Shown here one piece after another: positions 49,761-58,237 of a stretch of DNA of 64,000 nucleotides. Within the stretch, counting starts at the first letter, position 1, and every line of letters begins with the position of its first letter. A program made the position numbers and the translations under genes. The notes under the pieces were generated by a model. The model ran no database searches. It was not told the DNA's origin and worked only from the letters and a program-made list of their open reading frames with translations. Origin of the DNA: RGIG3159 sp034927685 (GTDB lineage Bacteria > Bacillota > Clostridia > Oscillospirales > Oscillospiraceae). The stretch covers positions 1-64,000 of the forward strand of contig JAYFPO010000014.1 of the NCBI GenBank assembly GCA_034927685.1. Reading direction: 5' to 3'.

Positions 49761-49784
49761 TATTTTCCCACCTTTCGTCTAATA

Positions 49785-49863
49785 TTTCCCTGAAACCAAG
49801 TAACGGGACGGCAGAACGCCTCCGACGCGGAGGTCTTTCCCCGAAACTGGGTAACGGGCGGCA
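49785..49863 (-). repeat. Imperfect 28-29-bp direct repeat with hairpin in the rpsO leader
   Basis: Two near-identical segments on the minus strand (49863-49836 and 49813-49785), each of the form TGCCG..CCGTTAC....TTTC.GGGAAA, flank a hairpin CCTCCG/CGGAGG (49819-49833). They lie between the rpsO promoter and the ribosome site. rpsO leaders in bacteria often bind S15, but this repeat layout does not match a form I know. Confidence 0.6.
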
Positions 49864-49883
49864 CGCATTCGCATGCTACGTTA

Positions 49884-49912
49884 GCATAGCATAGTCTTCC
49901 CATTTTGTAAAG
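49884..49912 (-). promoter_or_regulatory. rpsO promoter
   Basis: On the minus strand TTTACA (49912-49907) and TATGCT (49889-49884) are separated by 17 bp. Confidence 0.65.
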
Positions 49913-49919
49913 TAAAAAA

Positions 49920-50378
49920 TCAAGTTCTGAAGGGAATATTCTCCAATTTCAGGAGGTTTTCCTTGCGCCAGAGTCCTGCGGAAAAGCCGCCCTCCCGGCC
50001 GCCGGCCGCCAGCACCCGGTGGCACGGCACGACGATCAGCAGCGGATTTCTTCCCACCGCCTGCCCAACCGCCTGCGCGCTGCCGCAGGATACGCGCGCC
50101 GCCAACTCGCCGTAGGTCACGGCCTCGCCGAACGGGACCTGCCGCAGAGCTTCCCAGACGCGGTGCTGAAAGGCGGTTCCCGCCGGCGCGAGCGGCAGAT
50201 CAAAGGCCCGCCGCGCCCCGACAAAGTATGCACCGAGCTGCAGGGCGGCCTCCTGGGTCACTTCGTTCGGCGTCGCCTCTCCCCCGACCGGCTGGAAAGA
50301 GAGTTCCGTCACCGCCGTCTCCGATGCGCCAATGCGCAGCGTTCCGAGCGGCGTGTCTAAATATTGGAAATACACCAT
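49920..50378 (-). CDS. ogt: Methylated-DNA--protein-cysteine methyltransferase
   Basis: Ogt removes alkyl groups from O6-alkylguanine by transfer to its own cysteine. The 152-residue protein has AFQHRVWEALRQVPFGEAVTY, GRNPLLIVVPCHRVL with the acceptor Cys, and GGFSAGLWRKENLL. Motifs are quoted in part and the length is normal. The ATG at 50378 follows GGAGGA, which overlaps the end of glpK. It is the last gene of the dusB operon. Confidence 0.93.
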   Translation of the reverse strand: MVYFQYLDTPLGTLRIGASETAVTELSFQPVGGEATPNEVTQEAALQLGAYFVGARRAFDLPLAPAGTAFQHRVWEALRQVPFGEAVTYGELAARVSCGSAQAVGQAVGRNPLLIVVPCHRVLAAGGREGGFSAGLWRKENLLKLENIPFRT

Positions 50379-50380
50379 AC

Positions 50381-51868
50381 TCAGTCCTCCGCCCAGTTCT
50401 TGGCGCGGGACACCGCCTTTTCCCAAAGATGCAGGCTGCGGGTCCGGGTTTCTTCGTCCATCCCGGGCGCAAAGCGCCGCTCCTCGGACCAGGCGCCGCG
50501 GATATCCTCCCGGCTGGACCAGAAGCCCACGGCCAGTCCGGCCAGACAGGCCGCGCCGAGCGCCGTGGTTTCCCGGACCACGGGTCGGACCGTCTCCCGT
50601 CCCAAAATGTCCGCCTGAAACTGCATGAGAAAGTTATTTGCGCTCGCGCCGCCATCCACCCGAAGGGCGTTCAGGGCGACGCCCGTATCCCGCTCCATGG
50701 CACGGACCACGTCCGACACCTGATAGGCAATTGACTCCAGCGCGGCGCGGACGATGTGCTCCCGGGTGCTGCCGCGCGACAGGCCCACAATGATGCCCCT
50801 GGCATACATATCCCAGTGGGGCGCGGCGAGGCCGGTAAAGGCCGGCACAACGAACACGCCCCCGCTGTCCGGCACGGACAGTGCCAGCTGCTCCGACTGG
50901 GCGGAATTCTCGATGAGCCGCAGGCTGTCGCGCAGCCACTGCACCACGGCCCCGCCCACAAACACGCTGCCCTCCAGCGCGTACTGCACCTTCCCGCCGA
51001 GACCTACCGCGATGGTCGTCAGCAAACCGGACCGGCTCTCCACGAACTGATCGCCCACGTTCATCAGCAGGAAGCAGCCGGTTCCGTAGGTGTTTTTGGC
51101 GTCGCCCCGGTCGAAGCATGCCTGCCCGAACAGGGCCGCCTGCTGGTCGCCCGCGATGCCCGCGATGGGCACCGCCGTGCCGCCGAGGACCGCCGTGCCG
51201 TAAACCGCGCTGCTGTCCCGCACCTCCGGCAGCATACACCGGGGGATGTCCAGCGCGTTCAAAATCTTCTCGTCCCAGCACAGCGTCCTGATGTTATAGA
51301 GCATGGTGCGGGAGGCGTTGGTATAATCGGTGACGTGGACCGTACCGCCGGTCAGCTTCCAGACGAGCCAGGTGTCCACCGTGCCGAACAGCAGCTCGCC
51401 CCGCTCCGCCCGCTCCCGTGCGCCGGGCACGCGGTCCAAAATCCACTTGAGCTTTGTGCCGGAAAAGTAGGCGTCGATCAGCAGGCCGGTGTTCTCCCGG
51501 ATATAATCCGTCAGGCCCTGCGCCCGCAGTTCCTCGCAGATGGGAGCCGTCCGGCGGCACTGCCAGACAATGGCGTTGTAGACCGGCTCGCCGGTCTTTT
51601 TGTCCCAGACGATGGTGGTCTCGCGCTGGTTTGTGATCCCGATGGCCGCCAGCTCTTCCGGCTCGACGCTGTATTTGGCCATCACCTCCGTCATGACGGA
51701 ATACTGCGAGCTCCAGATTTCCAGCGGATCGTGCTCCACCCACCCCGCCTGGGGGTAGATCTGCGGATACTCCTGCTGGCAGATGCCGACGATCCGCTGC
51801 CGTCGGTCGAAGATCACTGCCCGGGAGCTGGTTGTGCCCTGATCCAGGGCCATGACGTACCTCTTCAT
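50381..51868 (-). CDS. glpK: Glycerol kinase
   Basis: GlpK phosphorylates glycerol to glycerol-3-phosphate. The 495-residue protein shows the N-terminal phosphate motif LDQGTTSSRAVIFD, NQRETTIVWDK, the TYGTGCFLLMNVG loop and the C-terminal LRVDGGASANNFLMQFQAD region. The start overlaps the cdd stop by four bases and the stop nearly touches ogt. No glycerol facilitator or glycerol-3-phosphate dehydrogenase is adjacent. Its inclusion in a nucleoside-salvage operon is unusual. Confidence 0.95.
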   Translation of the reverse strand: MKRYVMALDQGTTSSRAVIFDRRQRIVGICQQEYPQIYPQAGWVEHDPLEIWSSQYSVMTEVMAKYSVEPEELAAIGITNQRETTIVWDKKTGEPVYNAIVWQCRRTAPICEELRAQGLTDYIRENTGLLIDAYFSGTKLKWILDRVPGARERAERGELLFGTVDTWLVWKLTGGTVHVTDYTNASRTMLYNIRTLCWDEKILNALDIPRCMLPEVRDSSAVYGTAVLGGTAVPIAGIAGDQQAALFGQACFDRGDAKNTYGTGCFLLMNVGDQFVESRSGLLTTIAVGLGGKVQYALEGSVFVGGAVVQWLRDSLRLIENSAQSEQLALSVPDSGGVFVVPAFTGLAAPHWDMYARGIIVGLSRGSTREHIVRAALESIAYQVSDVVRAMERDTGVALNALRVDGGASANNFLMQFQADILGRETVRPVVRETTALGAACLAGLAVGFWSSREDIRGAWSEERRFAPGMDEETRTRSLHLWEKAVSRAKNWAED

Positions 51869-52281
51869 GTGGCTTCCCCCTTCAGGCTGTCCGCGGAGAA
51901 CCCGACGGGCAGCAATTGTCCCAGGGTGTGGGTCTCACAGCGCGCGCCGTCCCAAAGGTAAATCAAAAAATCCGCGTCGCAGAACTCCGCCATGACCTGA
52001 CGGCAGACGCCGCAGGGCGGCGCGAAGCCGGGCTTCTGTCCTTCCAGCCCGCCGACGACGGCAATGGAAGCAAAGTTCCGCTCGCCCGCGCAGACCGCCT
52101 GAAACAGGGCGGTCCGCTCGGCGCAGACCGTGGCGCTATAGGCCGCGTTTTCGATGTTGCAGCCCGTGTAGACCCTGCCATCCTTCGTCAGCAGCGCCGC
52201 GCCCACCAGGAAATGGGAATAGGGGGCGTAGGCCCGCCGTCTTGCCTCGGCGGCCAGCGCGACCAGCTCCTCCCGCGTCAT
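51865..52281 (-). CDS. cdd: Cytidine deaminase
   Basis: Cdd deaminates cytidine and deoxycytidine to the uridine forms. The 138-residue protein carries the N-terminal AYAPYSHFLVGAALL, the zinc motifs CAERTALF and PPCGVCRQVM, and the usual length. It overlaps deoB upstream and glpK downstream by four bases each, giving tight coupling in a nucleoside-salvage operon. Confidence 0.95.
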   Translation of the reverse strand: MTREELVALAAEARRRAYAPYSHFLVGAALLTKDGRVYTGCNIENAAYSATVCAERTALFQAVCAGERNFASIAVVGGLEGQKPGFAPPCGVCRQVMAEFCDADFLIYLWDGARCETHTLGQLLPVGFSADSLKGEAT

Positions 52282-53444
52282 ACTGAAATCTCCTTTAAAA
52301 AGCTTTTGCCCGGCGTCTCCAGCGACGCGCCAAGCGCCTCCGCCACCGTGGCGCCGATATCGGCAAAGGTCGCCCGGGTGCCCAGATTCCCAGGCTGTAC
52401 CCGGCCGCCCAACGCGAGCAGGGGCGTGTATTCCCGCGTATGGTCCGTGGTTTTGGTAAAACCGGGATCACAGCCGTGGTCGGCGGTCAGCAGCAGCAGA
52501 TCGTCCCGCCCCAATGTCCCCAGAAATTCCGGCAGCCACGCGTCAAATTCGTTCAGCGCCTCCGCATAGCCGACGGCGTTCCGCCGGTGGCCGTAGAGCA
52601 TGTCGAAATCCACCAGATTGACAAAGCAGAGGCCGGTAAACTCCCGCCGTCCCAGCGCCAGCGTCCTTTGCAGACCGTCCGTGTTGCCCTTTGTCAGAAT
52701 TTTTTCCGTAACGCCCTGCCCGGCGAAGATATCGCTGATTTTGCCGACGGCAATCACGTCCTTCCCCGCCGCGCGGACCGCGTCCAGCAGGGTGGGTTTC
52801 GGCGGCTCCAGAGAAAAATCGTGGCGATTCACCGTCCGCGTGTAGCTGCCGTTCGACCCGACGAAGGGCCTTGCGATCACCCGACCCACGGCGTGTTTGC
52901 CCCGGAGAATGGCCCGGGCCCTGCGGCAGTCCTCATAGAGCTCAGGCAGCGGTACCACATCCTCGTGGGCCGCGATCTGAAACACCGAGTCCGCGGAGGT
53001 ATAGACGATCAAATCGCCGGTTTTCACATGCTCGTCGCCGTACGCTTCGATGACCGCCGTGCCGGAATACGGCTTGTTGCACAAAACGCCCCGGCCCGTC
53101 GCCGCCCGGAAGGGCGCGAGCACCTCCTCCGGAAAGCCGTCCGGATAGGTCGGCAGCGGCGTTTTGGAGACGATACCCGCGATCTCCCAGTGACCGATCG
53201 TGGTGTCCTTTCCGGCGGAAACTTCCGTCATACGGGCCGCCGCGCCGGTCGGCGCCGGTTCCCGGCCCAGAAAATCCAGCCCGTCGATATCGCCGATTCC
53301 GGCCTTTTGCAGGTTTGGAATCCGCAGAAGTCCCGTCTCCGCCACAGAACGCAGCGTATTCGTCCCCGCGTCCCCGAATGCCGCAGCGTCCGGCAGCGCG
53401 CCCGCGCCGACAGAGTCCAGTACAATCAGAAAAACTCGTTTCAT
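52278..53444 (-). CDS. deoB: Phosphopentomutase
   Basis: DeoB interconverts (deoxy)ribose-1-phosphate and -5-phosphate. The 388-residue enzyme has the alkaline-phosphatase-fold metal site VFLIVLDSVGAGALPDA with GTNTL, TTIGHWEIAG, NLVDFDMLYGHRR and LTADHGCDP. The ATG at 53444 is chosen from AAGGAGG at seven bases; a longer in-frame start at 53465 lies upstream of that site. It follows deoD by 17 nt, so ribose-1-phosphate from nucleoside cleavage is passed on. Confidence 0.95.
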   Translation of the reverse strand: MKRVFLIVLDSVGAGALPDAAAFGDAGTNTLRSVAETGLLRIPNLQKAGIGDIDGLDFLGREPAPTGAAARMTEVSAGKDTTIGHWEIAGIVSKTPLPTYPDGFPEEVLAPFRAATGRGVLCNKPYSGTAVIEAYGDEHVKTGDLIVYTSADSVFQIAAHEDVVPLPELYEDCRRARAILRGKHAVGRVIARPFVGSNGSYTRTVNRHDFSLEPPKPTLLDAVRAAGKDVIAVGKISDIFAGQGVTEKILTKGNTDGLQRTLALGRREFTGLCFVNLVDFDMLYGHRRNAVGYAEALNEFDAWLPEFLGTLGRDDLLLLTADHGCDPGFTKTTDHTREYTPLLALGGRVQPGNLGTRATFADIGATVAEALGASLETPGKSFLKEISV

Positions 53445-53461
53445 GGGGATTGCCTCCTTGT

Positions 53462-54205
53462 TCATTCCAGCGCGGCCGCCGTCTCCAGCGCGAGGCGCAT
53501 CATCTGCGTGAATGTGTTCTGCCGCTCCTCCGCCGTGGTTTTTTCGCCGGTCAGGATGTGGTCGGAGATCGTGCAGATCGCCAGCGCCTCACCGCCGCAG
53601 CGTGCCGCGTTCATATAGAGCGCCGCCGCCTCCATCTCCACGGCCATCACGCCCATCTTGCCCCAGGCGTAGGTGTCGTCCAGACCCTCCGGCACACCCT
53701 CGTGGTCACCGTAAAACCGGTCGGAGGAGATCAGGTTTCCCACATGGCACAGCGATTCCAGCCCCAACGCCCTGGCCTGTCCCATCGCCGCCGTCAGCAT
53801 CCGGTAGGAGCAGATGGGCGCGAAGGAACCGGGCAGGTGGAACTGGCTGGCCCAGCGGGAGTCGGTGCAGGCGCCCTGGCCCAGCACGATGTCCCGCAGC
53901 TTTACCTCCTCGCGGATGGACCCCGCCGATCCGATGCGCAGGATATGCCGGACGCCGAACACGGTGAAAAGTTCATGGGAGTAAATGCCCATGGAGGGCA
54001 TTCCCATGCCGGAGGCCATGACCGACACCTTGACGCCATGGTACAGGCCGGTGTAGCCCTGCACGCCGCGGATGTCGTTGACGAGGCGCGCGTCCTCCAA
54101 AAAGTGTTCCGCGATGAACCGCGAGCGCAGGGGATCGCCGGGCATCAGGACGGTTTTCCCGAAATCCTCGGGCCTTGCCTCGATGTGTGGGGTCAGTGTC
54201 GCCAT
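53462..54205 (-). CDS. deoD: Purine-nucleoside phosphorylase, DeoD type
   Basis: DeoD phosphorolyses purine nucleosides to base and (deoxy)ribose-1-phosphate. The 247-residue protein has TVLMPGDPLRSRFIAEHFL, GMGMPSMGIYSHEL, RIGSAGSI and VEMEAAALYMNA, all typical of the hexameric class. AAAGGAGCG precedes the ATG. It lies between dusB and deoB. Confidence 0.95.
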   Translation of the reverse strand: MATLTPHIEARPEDFGKTVLMPGDPLRSRFIAEHFLEDARLVNDIRGVQGYTGLYHGVKVSVMASGMGMPSMGIYSHELFTVFGVRHILRIGSAGSIREEVKLRDIVLGQGACTDSRWASQFHLPGSFAPICSYRMLTAAMGQARALGLESLCHVGNLISSDRFYGDHEGVPEGLDDTYAWGKMGVMAVEMEAAALYMNAARCGGEALAICTISDHILTGEKTTAEERQNTFTQMMRLALETAAALE

Positions 54206-54218
54206 GATAACGCTCCTT

Positions 54219-55214
54219 TCAGCGCAGGTCGTTTTTCACGCCCTTCGCGATCCGCCGGATCTCCTCCATGAAGGAGACGCCGGAAATCTGTTCCTTATAG
54301 TAGTTTGCGTAGGGGACGCCCCGGAGATACCATGCGAAGTGCTTTCTGGCCTCCAGACAGGCGATGTGCTCGCCCTTGTCCTCCATCGCCAGCTCGAACT
54401 GGTGCAGCGCCGTGTCCACCCGGTCGCTGAGCGGCGGCAGCGGCGGCGGCTCCATGCCCCGCAGCATGGCGTCGGCCTCCCGCAGCACCCAGGGGTTGCC
54501 GAAGGCCGCCCGACCGATCATAACCATGTCCGCCCCGGTCCATTTCCTGCATTTGACGGCTTTTTCTCCGTCAAAGATATCGCCGTTGGCAATGACGGGG
54601 ATACGCACCGCCGCCTTGACCGCCCCAATGATATCCCAGTCAGCCTGCCCGGTGTAGAGCATCGTCCTTGTGCGGCCGTGGACGCAGATCGCGTCCGCGC
54701 CGCGTTCCTCCAGCATCTGCGCGAACTCGACGACGTTGACGCAGCCCTTGTCCCACCCTTTGCGGCACTTGACCGTCACCGGTACGGTCACCGCATCCTT
54801 AACCGCCGCCACAATATCCCCCGCCAGCGCGGGATTTTTCATCAGCGCGCAGCCGTCGCCGTTTGTGACGATCTTCGGCATAGGGCAGCCCATATTGAGA
54901 TCGATAAAGTCGCAGCCGGACACCTCCAGCGCCAGCCTGGCCGCCCGGGCCATCATGGCGGGATCGTTCCCGAAAATCTGCGCCCCGCAGACGCCCGCCG
55001 GTGTTTTTCCCAGCAGGCCCCGCGATTTTTTGTCCTGATAGCAGAGCGCGCGGGAAGAGACCATCTCCGTCACCGTCACCGCGGCGCCCAACTCGGCGCA
55101 GACAGTGCGAAAGGCCAGGTCCGTGACACCCGCCATGGGCGCCAGCGCCACCCTCCCGGTTAGTTCCAGATTGCCGAGCTTCAATGCACACCTCGGAGGA
55201 AGTAAATTTTTCAT
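54219..55214 (-). CDS. dusB: tRNA dihydrouridine synthase, DusB type
   Basis: Dus enzymes reduce uridine in tRNA D-loops with FMN and NADPH. The 331-residue protein has RVALAPMAGVTDLAFR, QIFGNDP, DLNMGCPMPKIV, the catalytic Cys region KCRKGWDKGC, CVHGRTR and ANGDIFDGEKA. The ATG at 55214 follows AAGGAA. An in-frame TTG at 55184, preceded by GAGGTG and giving the more usual MKLGNLEL start, is a serious alternative. It heads the deoD-deoB-cdd-glpK-ogt operon. Confidence 0.92.
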   Translation of the reverse strand: MKNLLPPRCALKLGNLELTGRVALAPMAGVTDLAFRTVCAELGAAVTVTEMVSSRALCYQDKKSRGLLGKTPAGVCGAQIFGNDPAMMARAARLALEVSGCDFIDLNMGCPMPKIVTNGDGCALMKNPALAGDIVAAVKDAVTVPVTVKCRKGWDKGCVNVVEFAQMLEERGADAICVHGRTRTMLYTGQADWDIIGAVKAAVRIPVIANGDIFDGEKAVKCRKWTGADMVMIGRAAFGNPWVLREADAMLRGMEPPPLPPLSDRVDTALHQFELAMEDKGEHIACLEARKHFAWYLRGVPYANYYKEQISGVSFMEEIRRIAKGVKNDLR

Positions 55215-55285
55215 GGGAGTTTCCTTGTCTCATTGTACCCCATCCGCATGAAATTTGCAACGGGCTCGCCCGCTGGAGTCGGAAT

Positions 55286-55318
55286 GGGGCCGCCGCATAA
55301 AAATCGTGCGACAGCCCC
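55286..55318. terminator. Hairpin downstream of the repeat lipoprotein
   Basis: GGGGCCGCCGC (55286-55296) pairs with GCGACAGCCCC (55308-55318), allowing G-U pairs. It lies 10 bases from the lipoprotein stop and about 70 bases before dusB. A T5 tract is present on the plus strand. Confidence 0.55.
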
Positions 55319-55327
55319 ATTTTTCCG

Positions 55328-56086
55328 TTATGTACCGTAGACGGAAATCTGCGTGATCGCGCCGTCCGTAAACGTCAGCACCAGAATGTCGCCCACCGCG
55401 ATGGAGTCCGCCGTCAAAATTGAGGCATCTCCGATGGTCAGAATCCCGGTCTCGCCGCTCTCGGTAAAGGCGCTGCCCGTCCGGTTCCCCTGCATCTCCG
55501 ACATCGTCCCATCCGCAGACGCCTCCGGCGCCGTTCCGCCCGTTGGCATCTCCGCCATTGTCCCGTCCGCCGACGTCTCCGGCGCCGTTCCGCCCGTTGG
55601 CATCTCCGCCATCGTCCCGTCCGCAGACGTCTCCGGCGCTGCCCCGTCCGTTGGCTTCTGCGGTATCGTCCCATCCGTGGACGTCTCCGGTGCTGTTCCG
55701 TCCGTTGGCATCTCTGCCATCGTCCCGTCCGCCGACGTCTCCGGCGCCGTTCCGCCCGTGGGCATCTGCGGCATCGTCCCGTCCGCCGACGTCTCCGGTG
55801 CCGTTCCGTCGGTAGACATCTCGGGCATCGTCCCGTCCGTGAACGTCTGGCCGCCCTCCGACACGGTGCCGAAGCTCAGAATATAGCTCTCGCCGGATAC
55901 CGCCGTCACCTTGCCGTAGACGGTATCCCCGGAATAAACGCCGGTCAGCGTGTTGTCCGCCGCAGCGGCCGTCGTCGTGTCCCCGGTCGTAGTCTCCGCA
56001 GCGGCGGTCGCCGTCTCTCCGCAGGCTGTCAGCCCAAAGCAAACGCAAGCTGCCAGCAAGATCGCCGCCGCCTGTTTCCCTCTCAT
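55328..56086 (-). CDS. Lipoprotein with tandem 18-residue repeats
   Basis: The 252-residue protein has a lipoprotein signal ending in GLTAC (Cys22), a short Thr/Ala-rich linker, and an N-terminal domain of about 35 residues (NTLTGVYSGDTVYGKVTAV). Six tandem 18-residue repeats (residues 84-191) and a C-terminal stretch of about 45 residues (LTIGDASILTADSIAVGDIL) follow. The flanking domains look like one small beta domain interrupted by the repeats. It is probably exposed outside the membrane. Similar DUF5666-like secreted proteins exist, but I cannot assign a family. GGGGGAAG precedes the ATG. Confidence 0.75.
   Translation of the reverse strand: MRGKQAAAILLAACVCFGLTACGETATAAAETTTGDTTTAAAADNTLTGVYSGDTVYGKVTAVSGESYILSFGTVSEGGQTFTDGTMPEMSTDGTAPETSADGTMPQMPTGGTAPETSADGTMAEMPTDGTAPETSTDGTIPQKPTDGAAPETSADGTMAEMPTGGTAPETSADGTMAEMPTGGTAPEASADGTMSEMQGNRTGSAFTESGETGILTIGDASILTADSIAVGDILVLTFTDGAITQISVYGT
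55514..55837 (-). repeat. 54-bp minisatellite, six copies, in the lipoprotein gene
   Basis: Six in-frame 54-bp units encode variants of DGTMxxMPTDGTAPETSA, and a partial seventh follows. Units differ at a few positions, for example TDG or TGG. The array keeps the reading frame, so copy-number changes would lengthen or shorten an exposed spacer without killing the gene. Confidence 0.88.
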
Positions 56087-56340
56087 GGGACTTCCCCCTT
56101 TTTCATCGATTGGATACCAGTAGCATAGCGCCCAATCGTGACGGACGTGAGAACGCTCCGTGAAGATTTGATGAAGGACCGGCCTGCGCGGACGACGCTT
56201 CCAATTCAGCCGTACGACGGCGGCGCAGAACCGGAGGAAGAACACGCCGTCGCGGCGACGGCGAGAACATCCGCCGCTGCCTGAGACCGGCCCGCGGCAA
56301 TGGCAGCGCCCTGCGCACCCAGGTCATATCCGGAACGGCG
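56087..56340 (-). other. Intergenic region between the lipoprotein and MFS genes
   Basis: Nothing certain is seen in these 254 bases. The long frame upstream of the lipoprotein start lacks a ribosome site and signal, and is not supported. Confidence 0.4.
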
Positions 56341-57600
56341 TCAGCTTGACGTTTTGACGACCCGCACCGTGCCGTCGTCCATCACGAATTTCTCGCATTG
56401 GTAGGGCAGCTTCAGGACATACCGGCCAAAGGCCGTGGCAGCGGCAAACAAGGCTGTCAGAAGGATCACAATGGCCGCCAGGCCGTCGGTGACCACCGTC
56501 ACGCCGTACCGCTCGATGACCGCGCCGCCCGCCGCAGAGACGCCGATGTAGATACCGGACATGAGAAATCCCGCAAGGGAGAGCGCCGTGGTCGCGGCCC
56601 GGGTGTCAACGATCCGAAACAGGTAGCTGTTGCCGGTGCCATAGTAGATACCACCGCCCACGCCGGTAAAAAATACCGCCAACAGAATAAACGGCAGCCC
56701 CGTGCCGCTGTGGTACAGAAGGTGCTCCGCGCCGATCATCAGGCCGCTGAGGGTAAGCAGCAGCCAGGAGGGTGGGCGCCGCCGGATTTTGGCAACCAGC
56801 AGCATAACCGCAACCTCCCACAGGGCGCGGATCCCGCTGACCAGCCCGATATAGACCCGCGAAACGCCCGCGCCGTCCATGATATAAGAATAGTAGACCT
56901 CCGTCACCGCCAGGAAAAATCCGATGGCCAAAACCAAAAGCAGATAGGAAAGAAAGTAGTAGTTGCGGAGCACGCATCGCAGCAGCTCCCGCGTCCGGAT
57001 GGACCGTTCCTGCTTCTCCCGGGGCGCGGCCTCACAGGCGCGGCCACGGCGTCCCAGCATAAGCGCCAGAACAGGAATCACCATCAGCGGCATACAGGCG
57101 CAGCCGGCCCAATCCGGCAGGGCCGACCCGATCAGAAATCCGGCGGGGACCGAAATGGCCGTGAACCCGATGGACCCATACAGGCGGATCATGCCGTAGT
57201 TGACGTCCAGCCGGTTCATCTCCGCGCCGGACCAGGAGTCCAGCAGTGTGGGAATCGGCTTGCGGAAAATCAGCATCACCGCCGTCAGGGTTGTAAACAG
57301 CCACAGAGACCGTCCGGCGGCGACGCCCAGCAACGGCACGGCAGGGAACAGCAGCGCCGCAAAAATCAGGCAAACGGCGAGCATTTTTCTGGGCGAACGA
57401 ATCTTGTCGCTGATCACGCCCAGCACCGGCAGCGCTACCAGCGTTACCCCGGTTCCGACGGCGTTCAGCAGGCCGATTTCACGACTGCCGAAGCCCAGGT
57501 TCCGCAGATAGAGGATATAGTAGGACCACAGTCCCACGGCCCAATAGGTCAGGAACTGCACCGCTTGAAAAAACCGGACTTCCCTGCTCTGTTCCATCAT
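56341..57600 (-). CDS. Major facilitator superfamily transporter
   Basis: The 419-residue protein has 12 predicted helices with a central basic loop (GRRGRACEAAPREKQERS). The first cytoplasmic loop has GVISDKIRSPRKML, an MFS motif-A-like GxxxDRxGR region. It resembles MFS_1-like sugar or nucleoside/drug transporters, but no substrate can be given. It is the first and only gene after its promoter; the ribosome site is weak. Confidence 0.85.
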   Translation of the reverse strand: MMEQSREVRFFQAVQFLTYWAVGLWSYYILYLRNLGFGSREIGLLNAVGTGVTLVALPVLGVISDKIRSPRKMLAVCLIFAALLFPAVPLLGVAAGRSLWLFTTLTAVMLIFRKPIPTLLDSWSGAEMNRLDVNYGMIRLYGSIGFTAISVPAGFLIGSALPDWAGCACMPLMVIPVLALMLGRRGRACEAAPREKQERSIRTRELLRCVLRNYYFLSYLLLVLAIGFFLAVTEVYYSYIMDGAGVSRVYIGLVSGIRALWEVAVMLLVAKIRRRPPSWLLLTLSGLMIGAEHLLYHSGTGLPFILLAVFFTGVGGGIYYGTGNSYLFRIVDTRAATTALSLAGFLMSGIYIGVSAAGGAVIERYGVTVVTDGLAAIVILLTALFAAATAFGRYVLKLPYQCEKFVMDDGTVRVVKTSS

Positions 57601-57671
57601 ACTCTGCGGTTTTGGGGCCGCGCCCGCTCAGATTCCCGGCGGTCGGAAAAATCCGCCGCCGGATGAGTGGA

Positions 57672-57700
57672 ATTATAATGCAGATCGCAGCCCGTTGCAA
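57672..57700 (-). promoter_or_regulatory. Promoter of the MFS gene
   Basis: On the minus strand TTGCAA (57700-57695) and a consensus TATAAT (57677-57672) are 17 bp apart. Confidence 0.75.
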
Positions 57701-57755
57701 TCCCTGCCGTCTCTTTCTTCTTTCGATATTTTTTCGCTGCGTCTTTTTTCCAACC

Positions 57756-57787
57756 AGCGGGGCCTGCTGCAAAATTACGGCCCCGCT
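57756..57787 (+). other. Orphan hairpin of the TGCTGCAA group
   Basis: AGCGGGGCC (57756-57764) pairs with GGCCCCGCT (57779-57787), and the loop reads TGCTGCAAAATTAC. The stretch GGGCCTGCTGCAAAATTACG also occurs in the complement of the degV terminator. No gene ends here. The surrounding 57788-58032 shows no supported gene. Confidence 0.5.
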
Positions 57788-58032
57788 CTTCTTTCAGAGG
57801 TAGTCTTCTTCGTCGAATCACTTCTGGCGGTAACCCTGATATCCGCAGCCTTAGGCCAGTATCCAGCGTATTCCTTAACGTGGCATTCGTACGACGCCCT
57901 ATGGTGTGTCACGGCGGCCTGCTGGAACCGTACGAGGCACACAGCGCAAGCTGCCGACCCTGCCGATCCGAGCGCCCTGCGTCGCGGTTCGGAACGGCTG
58001 CGGGAACTTTGCATGAATATCGGGACGCACCC

Positions 58033-58061
58033 TTGACAACGCCGGCGATGACGGCTATAAT
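58033..58061 (+). promoter_or_regulatory. Consensus promoter of the metNIQ operon
   Basis: TTGACA (58033-58038) and TATAAT (58056-58061) are perfect consensus hexamers with a 17-bp spacer, about 27 bases before the leader-peptide start. Confidence 0.92.
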
Positions 58062-58094
58062 ACAGAAAATAACCTGAGAAAGGAAACGAGCCAG

Positions 58095-58211
58095 ATGTAC
58101 CATCTTCGTGAGATTTACATCATGATGGGCGGGATCATGTGCATGCGCAGCTGCATGTGCACGCTTTGCTGTGCGGAAAAATCCGGCTCGCCTTGTTTCA
58201 TATCCAGGTAA
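58095..58211 (+). CDS. Met/Cys-rich leader peptide upstream of metN
   Basis: A 38-codon frame starts at ATG 58095, ten bases after AAAGGA and just behind a perfect promoter. It contains six Met codons (1, 10, 11, 15, 17, 21) and six Cys codons (16, 20, 22, 25, 26, 34), densest in MMGGIMCMRSCMCTLCC. An intrinsic terminator follows 27 bases after its stop, ahead of the methionine ABC transporter genes. The layout fits a leader peptide whose translation senses Met and/or Cys supply. Confidence 0.72.
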   Translation: MYHLREIYIMMGGIMCMRSCMCTLCCAEKSGSPCFISR

Positions 58212-58237
58212 CTGTGCCGCTATGACGGTCGTTCGGG

